NCBI GenBank assembly: GCA_018004645.1
Contig: JAGNBV010000023.1
Location: 1 to 33,482, forward strand
Reading direction: 5' to 3'
Origin: Bacteroidales bacterium
GTDB lineage: Bacteria > Bacteroidota > Bacteroidia > Bacteroidales > CAIWKO01
DNA length: 33,482 nt
The notes below the pieces were generated by a model that saw nothing but the letters and a program-made list of their open reading frames with translations, did no database searches and was not told the origin of the DNA. Positions within the stretch are counted from its first letter, which is position 1, and every line of letters begins with the position of its first letter. This document shows positions 22,848 through 31,260 of this stretch, piece after piece. The translations under genes were made by a program, and so were the position numbers.

Positions 22848-23881
22848 GAAAAAAACATTTTCTGATAGCGGTGTTTATTCTTACAGGCGTGTCCATGCTG
22901 AAGGCACAAGACATTCATTTTTCACAGATCAGCCAGACTCCGTTACTATTAAATCCTGCTTCCACCGGGGCTTATGATGGATTTTACCGGGGAATTATCA
23001 ATTTTAAAAACCAGTGGGTGGAAATGGGTAAGCCCTACCAGACCTTCATGGGGTCATATGATATGCCCATCTATATCAACAAAAATCGAAAAAGTGCAGC
23101 TTATCTGGGTGCAGGGGCTTTATTGTTTTCCGATAAAGCAGGCGATTCTCATTTGACCACCACCCATTTTGGTACAGCTATATCCTGTATTGTACCTGTA
23201 GGGTCGAGCCAGAAGTTATCCGCAGGCATCCTGGGTGGTGTTACTTACAGCTCTATAGATCTTTCAGCTATCCAATGGCCCAATCAATACAACGGACAGA
23301 GTTACGACCCCAACCTGCCATCCTATGAGGTGGCGAAAAAGTCATCCTATTTGTTTTACGACCTGGCTGCCGGCGTGTTGTATCACTGGCAACGGCCTTT
23401 AAATTCCTTCAGTGGAAGGCAAATGGCGTCTTTTGATTTCGGAGCAGCCTTGTTTCATGCCACCAAGCCGAAACAAAGGTATTTTAGTCTTGCCAATGAA
23501 AGGAAGTATCCGCGCGTTGTATTTCATGCCGACGGACGTTATGATTTTGAGGATACCAGAGTGGGCATCATACCCTCGGCCCTTTTTATGTTTCAGGGGG
23601 CGTCTTACGAATTGGAAGCCGGCATGCTTGTAAGGATACTTACCAACAGCGTTACCAACTATACCGGATACACCACCGAATCGGCCTTATCCGTAGGGGT
23701 GCATTACCGGCATAAAGACGCTATCATTCCGCAGATTTATTTTGAAATCCACGATTTTGGTGTCGGACTGTCTTATGATATCAACATTTCTTCTTTTTCA
23801 CGTGCATCAAAACTAAAAGGAGGTCTCGAGATATCAGTTAAATATGCAAAAATGAGGGGTGCATTGTACCGAAACAGGTAG
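22844..23881 (+). CDS. PorP/SprF-family type IX secretion outer-membrane protein
   Basis: 345 residues with signal peptide (cut after MLKAQ, about residue 22). The sequence DIHFSQISQTPLLLNPASTG is the family's N-terminal hallmark; a series of beta-strands follows, as in a 14-strand barrel, ending with LKGGLEISVKYA. PorP/SprF proteins work with T9SS cargo carrying type B C-terminal domains, and genes for such pairs usually lie side by side, as here with a 4-bp overlap. So this is probably the dedicated partner for the CotH-like protein. Many Bacteroidota have several such paralogues, so it should not be taken as the core component. Confidence 0.92.
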   Translation: MRKKHFLIAVFILTGVSMLKAQDIHFSQISQTPLLLNPASTGAYDGFYRGIINFKNQWVEMGKPYQTFMGSYDMPIYINKNRKSAAYLGAGALLFSDKAGDSHLTTTHFGTAISCIVPVGSSQKLSAGILGGVTYSSIDLSAIQWPNQYNGQSYDPNLPSYEVAKKSSYLFYDLAAGVLYHWQRPLNSFSGRQMASFDFGAALFHATKPKQRYFSLANERKYPRVVFHADGRYDFEDTRVGIIPSALFMFQGASYELEAGMLVRILTNSVTNYTGYTTESALSVGVHYRHKDAIIPQIYFEIHDFGVGLSYDINISSFSRASKLKGGLEISVKYAKMRGALYRNR

Positions 23882-23898
23882 CCGGAATAATTGATGGT

Positions 23899-23939
23899 GA
23901 TCCTGCAGGTTAAATTCGTGAATTTATCATGCAGGTATC
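23899..23939. other. Strong hairpin between the porP/sprF-like gene and purD
   Basis: CCTGCA (23902-23907) pairs with TGCAGG (23930-23935), and inside it AAATTC (23912-23917) pairs with GAATTT (23920-23925) around a 2-base loop; GAT/ATC extends the base. It starts 18 bases after the stop of the porP/sprF-like gene. No T-run follows on the plus strand, so it could be a mRNA 3' end, a protein-binding palindrome or a weak terminator. Confidence 0.6.
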
Positions 23940-23962
23940 AATACCGCCTCAAGAATTTGTTT

Positions 23963-23970
23963 TAATTTTG
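23963..23970 (+). promoter_or_regulatory. Candidate -7 box for purD
   Basis: TAATTTTG matches TAnnTTTG exactly, 24 bases before the purD ATG at 23995. No -33 box at the right distance. It supports placing the start at 23995 rather than at the ATG at 23929. Confidence 0.35.
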
Positions 23971-23994
23971 GGTCTGAATACAGACTACCAATAT

Positions 23995-25272
23995 ATGAAT
24001 ATTTTACTCCTGGGATCCGGCGGACGCGAACATGCTTTTGCCTGGAAGCTTTCACAAAGTCCATTACTGGATAAGCTTTACATTGCCCCCGGAAATGCCG
24101 GTACGGCCTTCTGCGGCGAAAACATTGACTGCAGCCCCTTGGATTTCGAAAAAATCGCGCTGTTGGTCAAAGAAAAAAAAATCGGGCTGGTGGTGGTGGG
24201 GCCTGAAGATCCTTTGGTACAGGGTATCTATGATTATTTTCAGGCGCACGCTGAACTAAAACACATTCCCCTGATAGGGCCTTCGCAAAAAGGTGCACAA
24301 CTCGAAGGAAGCAAGGACTTCGCCAAGGCGTTTATGCATAAATATAACATCCCTACCGCTGCCTACCGTACATTTACCAGGGAAACACTGGAAGAAGGAC
24401 TTTCTTTTATTGATACCTTAAAACCTCCTTACGTTTTAAAGGCCGACGGGCTGGCTGCCGGAAAAGGCGTGGTAATTTTAAACAATACCGGTGATGCCAG
24501 GGCAGAACTGGAGCAAATGCTGGCCTGTTCAAAATTTGGCAAGGCTGGCGAAAAAGTGGTTATCGAGGAATTTCTTGAAGGTATTGAACTTTCTGTTTTT
24601 GTGCTCACCGACGGCCATCATTACCAGGTGTTTCCCGTTGCAAAAGATTATAAAAAAATCGGCGAGGGCGATACCGGGCCAAACACGGGTGGTATGGGGG
24701 CTGTTTCCGGGGTTCCCTTTTCCGATGAGGTGTTAATGGATAAGGTGCATGAAAGGATTATTAAGCCAACTATCAAGGGGCTGCAGCAGGAGAAAATCAC
24801 GTATGCCGGTTTTATTTTTATCGGCCTGATGAATGTGGGCGGCAACCCATACGTGATTGAATATAACGTGCGTATGGGTGACCCTGAAACAGAAAGCGTA
24901 TTGCCCCGCGTAAAAAACGACCTGGTGGAACTGCTGCTGGCAACGGCAAGCGGAACCCTGCATGAAAAACAACTGGACATTGATGATCGCTATGCCGTTA
25001 CTGTTATGATGGTGTCGGAAGGGTACCCCGGAAGCTACAAAAAAGGAAAGAAGATCGCAGGATTGAACGCTCTCGACGGCAGTATCGTCTTTCATGCCGG
25101 AACAGCCGTGGATGCAGAAGGAAACATAATAACCAACGGAGGCCGGGTGCTGGGGGTGATGTCATATGGCGCCACGCTGACGGAGGCAAGGGAAAAATCA
25201 TACAAAAACACGGCTATCATTGATTTTGAGGGAAAGTATTACAGACACGATATCGGCAACGATTTGATGTAA
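23995..25272 (+). CDS. purD: Phosphoribosylamine--glycine ligase (GARS)
   Basis: 425 residues from the ATG at 23995, the usual length. The enzyme joins glycine to 5-phosphoribosylamine with ATP in the second step of purine synthesis. N-terminal MNILLLGSGGREHAFAWKL is the standard start; GPEDPLVQGI lies in the N-domain. The ATP-grasp part has VLKADGLAAGKGVVI, VVIEEFLEGIELSVFVLTDG, NTGGMGAVSG and EYNVRMGDPETESVLPR (metal-binding). The C-domain ends after GRVLGVMSYGATL. An in-frame ATG 22 codons earlier adds residues foreign to the family. The DUF6427-like gene follows after 13 bp. Confidence 0.96.
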   Translation: MNILLLGSGGREHAFAWKLSQSPLLDKLYIAPGNAGTAFCGENIDCSPLDFEKIALLVKEKKIGLVVVGPEDPLVQGIYDYFQAHAELKHIPLIGPSQKGAQLEGSKDFAKAFMHKYNIPTAAYRTFTRETLEEGLSFIDTLKPPYVLKADGLAAGKGVVILNNTGDARAELEQMLACSKFGKAGEKVVIEEFLEGIELSVFVLTDGHHYQVFPVAKDYKKIGEGDTGPNTGGMGAVSGVPFSDEVLMDKVHERIIKPTIKGLQQEKITYAGFIFIGLMNVGGNPYVIEYNVRMGDPETESVLPRVKNDLVELLLATASGTLHEKQLDIDDRYAVTVMMVSEGYPGSYKKGKKIAGLNALDGSIVFHAGTAVDAEGNIITNGGRVLGVMSYGATLTEAREKSYKNTAIIDFEGKYYRHDIGNDLM

Positions 25273-25285
25273 AACCGGCAACACT

Positions 25286-26275
25286 TTGTTTACACGCATT
25301 TTTAAATATCATACCAATTTTCAGATAGTGTTTATCCTGCTGTCTGCTTTGGCGTTGTGGCTGCCGGCATTCTTTAAAGGCGTTGACATGATGGGCACTA
25401 TCGACCTTTCCTATGGGTACAACATGCTATTTTTTAAAACATACAGCATCCCATGGCTTTATAAGGGGTTGGCTTTTATCTTATTGTTGGCCGAAGCCCT
25501 GGTACTGAACACCATGCTTGTCGAGATCAAAATTTCGCCCAAAAACTCTTACCTTCCGGCCTTTTTGTATATTTTGCTGATGAGCAGCAGTCCAAAATTG
25601 CTAACGCTGCATCCTTGTCTTATCGTCAACGCCTTTATCATGATCGTATTAATGCTGCTGTTTGAGATAAAAAATAAAGACGACGGCTACCGGGAGATTT
25701 TTTTGTGCGGCATACTGACGGGCCTTGGTTCGCTGTTTTATTTTAAGGCTGTGGGCTTATTGATAATAATATGGATATTTATCCTGCTTTACCGGCCTTT
25801 TACCTGGCGGGAATGGGTTATCAGCCTGTTGGGAGTTGCCACGGTGTATGTGTATTTGTTTACCTATTTCTTGCTTACGGATCAATTGTCGGCTGTATTG
25901 TTTGATTACCGGAGGGTTTTTTCCTCCATGAGCTTTGGCGGGGATTTCCGAACGCTTTCCATATATCAGTACATAACCTTAGCGTTGATAGTGGTCTTAT
26001 TTTTGATTTCCTCGGTAAAGATGTTTGTGTTGTCGCACGAGAAGGTGATTCACGTCAGAAAAGCCTTATATGCTATATTCTGGCTACTTGCCGTTAACAC
26101 CCTGAGCGTGCTGTTCCTTGTAAAAAATCTGATGTACGAATTTTCTTACACCCTTCTTCCGCTGTCAATACTTGTCGCTTATTATTACCTGAATATGAAA
26201 AAAAAACTATTCGGCGAAATTATCCTCGGCCTTTTCATTGTTTCCATAATTCTTCAGAAAATCTTCATCAGTTAG
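25286..26275 (+). CDS. DUF6427-like polytopic membrane protein
   Basis: 329 residues with about eight to ten membrane segments. The N-terminal MFTRIFKYHTNFQIVFILLS and the position directly after purD fit the DUF6427 family of Bacteroidota, whose function is unknown. No catalytic motif is visible. The best start is a TTG at 25286, 13 bp after purD: the first membrane helix begins at once and no ATG or GTG lies between the two genes. The 3' end overlaps that of the convergent gene by eight bases. Confidence 0.72.
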   Translation: MFTRIFKYHTNFQIVFILLSALALWLPAFFKGVDMMGTIDLSYGYNMLFFKTYSIPWLYKGLAFILLLAEALVLNTMLVEIKISPKNSYLPAFLYILLMSSSPKLLTLHPCLIVNAFIMIVLMLLFEIKNKDDGYREIFLCGILTGLGSLFYFKAVGLLIIIWIFILLYRPFTWREWVISLLGVATVYVYLFTYFLLTDQLSAVLFDYRRVFSSMSFGGDFRTLSIYQYITLALIVVLFLISSVKMFVLSHEKVIHVRKALYAIFWLLAVNTLSVLFLVKNLMYEFSYTLLPLSILVAYYYLNMKKKLFGEIILGLFIVSIILQKIFIS

Positions 26276-26750
26276 TTTTTCTGACAGGCCTGTAAAACTC
26301 TATGGTGCCTGATATTTTATTCCGGATATCAAGATCGCTCAGCCCCACTTTACGACCTGAAAAGGCATTGTTCTGGTGGGCAATTTCATAGTGTCCTTTT
26401 CCCTTTACGCTGTATATGATGGCGGTGTGTAGTTTGAATACCTCTTTATAAATCTTGTTGCCATCTTTATATTTTAGTGTTACGTTATAAAATTGCAGAA
26501 TGTCGCCGGGAAAAACGCTGTCGGTTTCCGGATCAATTTCTTGGCCCCACTTGTATTTCCCGTCCCATTCGCAGTTGTTTTTTGTTACCGCCCGGTACGC
26601 CAGATCCCAACATTCGCCATAATCAACTTTTTTCCCAATCACAGTTTTTACGTAATCAATAATTTTTTTATTTATCTCCGGTATCTCCTGCGCCTGAATT
26701 TGAACAGTGCAAAACGCCAATAGCAGTGTAAGATAAAATGCCTTTTTCAT
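26268..26750 (-). CDS. Exported CHAP/NlpC-like papain-fold protein, possible amidase
   Basis: 160 residues from the ATG at 26750. Signal peptide MKKAFYLTLLLAFCTVQIQA. The mature part has the layout of small papain-fold amidases: KVDYGECWDLAYRAV with a probable nucleophile Cys47 at a helix start, PGDILQFYN as the usual turn before a core strand, LHTAIIY with probable His108, then HYEIAHQN. Such enzymes often cut cell-wall peptides or modify exported substrates, but the CHAP link is by pattern only. It lies opposite to all its neighbours, with an eight-base tail overlap with the DUF6427-like gene. An earlier ATG would place extra hydrophobic residues before the signal peptide and is less likely. 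Confidence 0.65.
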   Translation of the reverse strand: MKKAFYLTLLLAFCTVQIQAQEIPEINKKIIDYVKTVIGKKVDYGECWDLAYRAVTKNNCEWDGKYKWGQEIDPETDSVFPGDILQFYNVTLKYKDGNKIYKEVFKLHTAIIYSVKGKGHYEIAHQNNAFSGRKVGLSDLDIRNKISGTIEFYRPVRKTN

Positions 26751-26876
26751 GACTTGCCAAACCATTATTACTAATAACGTAAGAATACCTGGAAATAACA
26801 CTTACAAGCCAAAAAAACCAGAGATAAAATAAAAAATTGTATTTTATGTTTTTATCACTAATGAGCATTATAATTA

Positions 26877-26884
26877 TAAATTTG
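26877..26884 (+). promoter_or_regulatory. Candidate -7 box for the flippase-dut genes
   Basis: TAAATTTG matches TAnnTTTG exactly. Transcription would begin near 26891, giving a very short leader before the GTG at 26899. No clear -33 box in the AT-rich DNA upstream. Confidence 0.4.
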
Positions 26885-26898
26885 CAAAAAAAAACATA

Positions 26899-28377
26899 GT
26901 GGCCAATCCAATCAGAAAATTAGCCGGACAGACAGCCATTTATGGCGTAAGCACCATAGTTGCCCGCCTGATGAATTACCTGATGGTGCCTATACATACC
27001 CGCATATTTGCACCTCCCGATTATGGCATAGTGGGCGAAATGTACGCTTATGTTTCGTTGCTGATAGTGTTGCTCACCTATGGCATGGAAACGGCTTTTT
27101 TCAGATTTTACGAAAAAAACAATCCCGACAGGGAAAGAGTTTATAATGCAGCAAACCTTTCGCTAATAGTTAGTTCCACAGTTTTTATCCTGCTGGTATT
27201 TTGGGTTGCCCAACCGCTGGCCGATATGATCAGGTATCCTCAACACAGCGAATATGTCCGGTGGTTTGCCCTTATCATCGCCTTTGATGCCCTGTCCACC
27301 ATTCCTTTTGCCAAACTCAGGGCCATCAACCGGCCAAAAATGTTTGCCTTTGTAAAAATTTTCAACATCTCGGTTTATGTGGCGCTCAACTTGTTCTTTT
27401 TGCTGCTATGCCCCTACCTGGATAAAAACGGCTTATTAACCGGTCTGACCAATCTGGTGTATAACCCCTCCGTTGGCGTCGGGTATATATTTATTGCCAA
27501 CCTGGCTGCCAGTGGAATTACCTTAGTAATGCTTTATATCATTGTTCCCATCAGCAAATTCCGCATGGATACTGCCGTCTGGAGAAAAATGATCCGTTAT
27601 GCCCTGCCACTGCTGATATTTGGCCTGGCCGGGATTATAAACGAAACCATCGATCGCATACTGCTTAAATATTTATCGCCACCCGACATTGCCATGTCGC
27701 AGGTAGGTATTTATTCTGCCTGTTACAAAATTTCCATCATGATGACCATTGTGATTCAGGCTTTTAAATACGCCGCCGAACCTTTTTTCTTTTCACAGGC
27801 CAAAGAATCCAACGCCAAAATGTTGTACGCCGATGTGATGAAGTATTTTGTGATTGTTTGTTCCTTTATTTTTCTTGCCATCATGATGTATATCGACGTG
27901 GTGAAATATTTTGTCGGGAAAGAATACTTTGAAGGACTGGTCGTGGTGCCCATACTTTTGTTAGCCAATATGTTTCTGGGAATTTTTTATAATCTTTCCA
28001 TATGGTACAAGCTAACCGACAAGACAAGGTTTGGCGCTTATCTGTCCATCATGGGGGCCATCATAACACTGGTGCTGAATTATCTGCTGATTCCGCTTAT
28101 TGGCTATCTGGGCTCGGCGTGGGCCACATTTTTCTGCTACACCTCCATGATGGTGGCCTCGTACTTCATCGGGCAAAAACACTATCATGTCAATTATAAT
28201 GTAAAAAGGATACTTTTATACATTATGGTGCCTGTTGCATTATATTACGGCAGTATTTATATTGTAACCGATATGCAGTGGGTGCATTGGACTGTAAATA
28301 CCATACTGCTGCTAAGCTTTGTTGTGATGGTTATTATTATTGAAAAGCCAAAAATATTAAATCTAATCAGGAAGTAA
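26899..28377 (+). CDS. Wzx-like polysaccharide flippase (MOP superfamily)
   Basis: 492 residues with about fourteen membrane segments. The N-terminus [20 protein letters not shown] followed by [20 protein letters not shown] is typical of O-antigen/capsule translocases of Bacteroidota, which flip undecaprenyl-linked glycan units to the outer face of the inner membrane. Further marks are [20 protein letters not shown] and [17 protein letters not shown]. The start is GTG at 26899; no ATG is near, and the family usually begins with the sequence found here. The stop codon shares one base with the dut start (TAATG). The glycan handled is unknown; the O-acetylation unit at 1184-5485 might act on the same polymer, but nothing proves it. 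Confidence 0.9.
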   Translation: MANPIRKLAGQTAIYGVSTIVARLMNYLMVPIHTRIFAPPDYGIVGEMYAYVSLLIVLLTYGMETAFFRFYEKNNPDRERVYNAANLSLIVSSTVFILLVFWVAQPLADMIRYPQHSEYVRWFALIIAFDALSTIPFAKLRAINRPKMFAFVKIFNISVYVALNLFFLLLCPYLDKNGLLTGLTNLVYNPSVGVGYIFIANLAASGITLVMLYIIVPISKFRMDTAVWRKMIRYALPLLIFGLAGIINETIDRILLKYLSPPDIAMSQVGIYSACYKISIMMTIVIQAFKYAAEPFFFSQAKESNAKMLYADVMKYFVIVCSFIFLAIMMYIDVVKYFVGKEYFEGLVVVPILLLANMFLGIFYNLSIWYKLTDKTRFGAYLSIMGAIITLVLNYLLIPLIGYLGSAWATFFCYTSMMVASYFIGQKHYHVNYNVKRILLYIMVPVALYYGSIYIVTDMQWVHWTVNTILLLSFVVMVIIIEKPKILNLIRK

Positions 28378-28811
28378 TGAACGTAAAAATTGTCAACAAG
28401 TCAAAACATCCTTTGCCCAAGTACGAAACCGATGCTTCCGCGGGAATGGACCTGAGGGCGAACCTCGATAGTCCTGTTGTATTGAAACCCCTGCAGCGGG
28501 TGCTTGTGCCTACCGGCATATTTATTGAAATCCCCGTGGGCTATGAAGCCCAGGTAAGGCCGCGCAGCGGACTGGCCATAAAAAAAGGTGTTACCGTACT
28601 TAACACTCCCGGCACCATTGATGCCGACTACAGAGGAGAAGTAATGGTTATTTTGGTCAATCTTTCATCCGAAGATTTTGTGATTAATGATGGCGAAAGG
28701 GTGGCTCAGATGGTATTTGCCCGGCACGAAACAGCCTCATGGACCGAAGTGGACGTGCTGCAGAAATCCGACCGCGGAGCAGGCGGTTTTGGCCATACGG
28801 GCGATAAATAG
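28377..28811 (+). CDS. dut: Deoxyuridine 5'-triphosphate nucleotidohydrolase (dUTPase)
   Basis: 144 residues, the usual size of the trimeric dUTPase, which hydrolyses dUTP to dUMP and pyrophosphate, keeping uracil out of DNA and supplying dTMP synthesis. All five motifs are seen: [11 protein letters not shown] (1), [12 protein letters not shown] (2), [19 protein letters not shown] (3), [11 protein letters not shown] (4) and [11 protein letters not shown] (5). The catalytic aspartate lies in GTIDADYRG. The start overlaps the stop of the flippase gene by one base, so translation is coupled. A 169-bp gap then separates it from acpP. Confidence 0.96.
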   Translation: MNVKIVNKSKHPLPKYETDASAGMDLRANLDSPVVLKPLQRVLVPTGIFIEIPVGYEAQVRPRSGLAIKKGVTVLNTPGTIDADYRGEVMVILVNLSSEDFVINDGERVAQMVFARHETASWTEVDVLQKSDRGAGGFGHTGDK

Positions 28812-28922
28812 CAAGGCAAATTCTCTTAAAATTTGTTAAAATAACTCCCCGATAATGATTTATATGCGCCTGTATTTCAGATTTTTATAATAAAAAACAA
28901 TCTCTCCCGGCAAAAAAAAATC

Positions 28923-28953
28923 TTTGCCATGTCTGAATTAATTTTTTCCTTTG
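28923..28953 (+). promoter_or_regulatory. Probable promoter for acpP-fabF-rnc
   Basis: TTTG at 28923-28926 and TTCCTTTG at 28946-28953 (TAnnTTTG with A changed to T) are 19 bp apart. The start of transcription would be near 28961, about 20 nt before the acpP ATG. Confidence 0.5.
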
Positions 28954-28980
28954 CAACTTGTTTAATAAAAAATTATAATT

Positions 28981-29217
28981 ATGTCAGACATTACAGCAAG
29001 AGTAAAAGCTATCATAGTTGATAAGCTTGGCGTAGACGAAAACGAAGTAGCCCCCGAAGCAAGTTTCACCAACGATCTGGGTGCAGATTCTCTTGACACT
29101 GTTGAATTGATCATGGAATTTGAAAAAGAATTCAACATAGCCATTCCCGACGAAGAAGCTGAAAAAATCGGGACAGTTGGCGATGCCATTAAGTATATCG
29201 AAAATAATACGAAGTAA
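28981..29217 (+). CDS. acpP: Acyl carrier protein
   Basis: 78 residues, acidic, four-helix. It carries growing fatty acyl chains on a 4'-phosphopantetheine arm attached to Ser37 in the motif [19 protein letters not shown]. The segments [11 protein letters not shown] and [19 protein letters not shown] match the family closely. It lies 11 bp before fabF, the common order in Bacteroidota. It is the first gene of the transcript and has its own promoter. Confidence 0.97.
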   Translation: MSDITARVKAIIVDKLGVDENEVAPEASFTNDLGADSLDTVELIMEFEKEFNIAIPDEEAEKIGTVGDAIKYIENNTK

Positions 29218-29228
29218 GACTTTTTTTA

Positions 29229-30482
29229 ATGGAGTTACGTCGGGTTGTTGTTACCGGACTTGGCGCAATAACCCCTATAGGCAACAATCTCAATGAGTAT
29301 TGGGATGCGTTGGTCAGGGGGGTTAGCGGATGCGCGTCAATTACACGCTTTGACACATCAAAATTTAAAACAAAAATTGCCTGCGAAGTAAAAAATTACG
29401 ACGCAGGTAATTATTTTGATCGCAAAGAAGCGAAAAAACTTGACCTGTATGCACAATTTGCCTTGATAGCTGCACAGGAGGCAATGGCCGATGCTGCTTT
29501 CGACCTCACGGCCATTAATTTAAACAGGGCCGGAGTAATCTGGGGTTCGGGAATTGGCGGATTGGATACTTTTACCGATGAAATGCTGGAATATGCCAAA
29601 GGCGACGGCACCCCGCGTTTTAATCCGTTTTTTATTCCCAAGATGATAGCCGATATTGCCGGCGGCAATATTTCCATAAAATACGGATTTAAAGGTACCA
29701 ACTATTCTACGGTGGCAGCTTGTGCTTCATCCACCCATGCCATCATCGATGCCTTTAACTATATCCGGATGGGTAAAGAAGACGTCATGATCAGCGGCGG
29801 TTCCGAAGCAGCCATTGGCATTGGCGGTATAGGCGGCTTTAATGCCATGCACGCCATTTCGGTGCGCAACGACGATCCTGCAACGGCCTCACGTCCTTTT
29901 GACAAAGACAGGGATGGCTTTGTACTTGGCGAAGGAGCCGGCACATTAGTTTTGGAAGAATTAAATCATGCCCTGAAAAGAGGCGCCAAAATCTATTGCG
30001 AAATAGTGGGCGGCGGCTTATCCGCAGATGCCTACCATATCACGCAGCCACATCCCGAAGGCGAGGGAGCTTACCGTGTTATGTTAAATGCCCTGCAGGA
30101 TGCAGGCATGCAACCCCAGGACATTGATCATGTCAATACCCACGGCACCTCCACCCCCCTGGGTGATATTGCCGAATCAAAAGCTATTGTAGCTGCCTTT
30201 GGCGATCATGCCTATAAAATGATTGTCAACTCAACAAAATCCATGACCGGGCATTTGTTGGGTGCTGCCGGCGCCGCTGAATCCATTGCATGCATCATGG
30301 CCATAAAACATGGTATTATTCCTCCGACCATCAACCACTTTACCGACGACCCCGACGTGGACAACCGCATTAATTTTACTTTCAACAAAGCTCAAAACAG
30401 GGAAATTAATACCGCACTATGCAATACCTTTGGCTTTGGCGGACATAATGCTTCATTGATTTTCAGGAAATTTAACGGTTAA
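29229..30482 (+). CDS. fabF: 3-oxoacyl-ACP synthase II (KAS II)
   Basis: 417 residues. The enzyme condenses malonyl-ACP with acyl-ACP to lengthen fatty acids. Family signs: RRVVVTGLGAITPIGNNL at the N-terminus; the active-site cysteine in TVAACASSTHAI; the two histidines in VNTHGTSTPLGD and KSMTGHLLGAAGAAE, with the conserved lysine in the latter; FGFGGHNASLIF at the end. The sequence ends normally for the family at the TAA 30480-30482. The next gene, rnc, is in the same reading frame directly after this stop. Confidence 0.97.
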   Translation: MELRRVVVTGLGAITPIGNNLNEYWDALVRGVSGCASITRFDTSKFKTKIACEVKNYDAGNYFDRKEAKKLDLYAQFALIAAQEAMADAAFDLTAINLNRAGVIWGSGIGGLDTFTDEMLEYAKGDGTPRFNPFFIPKMIADIAGGNISIKYGFKGTNYSTVAACASSTHAIIDAFNYIRMGKEDVMISGGSEAAIGIGGIGGFNAMHAISVRNDDPATASRPFDKDRDGFVLGEGAGTLVLEELNHALKRGAKIYCEIVGGGLSADAYHITQPHPEGEGAYRVMLNALQDAGMQPQDIDHVNTHGTSTPLGDIAESKAIVAAFGDHAYKMIVNSTKSMTGHLLGAAGAAESIACIMAIKHGIIPPTINHFTDDPDVDNRINFTFNKAQNREINTALCNTFGFGGHNASLIFRKFNG

Positions 30483-30488
30483 TCTCTT

Positions 30489-31202
30489 CTGGCTACGACA
30501 ACTGATAAAGAATTATCCAAGGCAATACAAAATATTCTCGGGTTTAAGCCCGGCAATATTAATTTGTATCAACTTGCTTTTTTGCACCGGTCGGCAGCCA
30601 CCGAAGTCATTGGTGGACACAAAAACTCCAACGAACGCCTTGAATACCTGGGAGATGCCGTCTTAAGCTCCATAATCGCCGACTTTCTTTTCAGAAAATA
30701 TCCCCTGAAAGATGAAGGTTTTCTGACCGAAATGCGCTCAAAGCTCGTCAGCAGGCCACAGCTGAATAAACTTTCACAAAAACTCGGCATCGACAAACTG
30801 ATTACTTCGGAACACGACAGCGGCAGCGTGTACAAGTCAATTTCCGGTGATGCGTTTGAAGCCCTGGTAGGCGCCATATACCTTGACAAAGGGTACACTT
30901 TTACAACAAAGATTATCATCAACCAGATCATCAAATGCCTGATAGATATTGACACCCTGGAAAAAACCGAATTAAACTATAAAAGCGCCTTGCTTGAATT
31001 GGCCCAAAAAGAAAAAAAACCGCTTGATTTCAAGGTGGTTCAGGAAAGCGGCAAGGGTTTTAACAAGCAATACGTCGTGGAGGTGTCTTTTGACAATAAA
31101 ATACTGGCGAAGGGATATGGTTTCTCTATCAAAGAAGCCGAGCAAAACGGAGCCGAAAGTGCTTTTTCCATCCTGAATTCTCAGGAAAATACAAAACCGT
31201 AA
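30489..31202 (+). CDS. rnc: Ribonuclease III, start codon unclear
   Basis: RNase III cuts double-stranded RNA, as in rRNA maturation. Signs: NERLEYLGDAVLSSIIADFL (signature helix with catalytic acids), GDAFEALVGAIYLDKGY (second acidic cluster), and a dsRNA-binding domain from about NYKSALLELAQKEKKPL to EAEQNGAESAFSI. A TTG at 30564 would begin at LYQLAFLHRS, but homology-like sequence (DKELSKAIQNILGFKPGN) continues in frame back to the fabF stop at 30480-30482. No ATG, GTG or TTG exists in that stretch; CTG at 30489 is the only near-standard codon and is used here as a placeholder. The likely length is about 237 residues. It is co-transcribed with acpP-fabF. Confidence 0.88.
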   Translation: MATTTDKELSKAIQNILGFKPGNINLYQLAFLHRSAATEVIGGHKNSNERLEYLGDAVLSSIIADFLFRKYPLKDEGFLTEMRSKLVSRPQLNKLSQKLGIDKLITSEHDSGSVYKSISGDAFEALVGAIYLDKGYTFTTKIIINQIIKCLIDIDTLEKTELNYKSALLELAQKEKKPLDFKVVQESGKGFNKQYVVEVSFDNKILAKGYGFSIKEAEQNGAESAFSILNSQENTKP

Positions 31203-31226
31203 CTATTTTTCTTATTGTAAAAAATG

Positions 31227-31234
31227 TATTTTTG
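31227..31234 (+). promoter_or_regulatory. Candidate -7 box for the CLC-umuD genes
   Basis: TATTTTTG matches TAnnTTTG exactly, 26 bases before the ATG at 31261. No clear -33 box. Confidence 0.35.
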
Positions 31235-31260
31235 CCTTTCTTTGTGAATTTATTTTTTCA

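Noticed and set aside
28812..28980. Possible riboswitch or small RNA before acpP
   Set aside because: AT-rich with no stable stem; the promoter boxes explain it.
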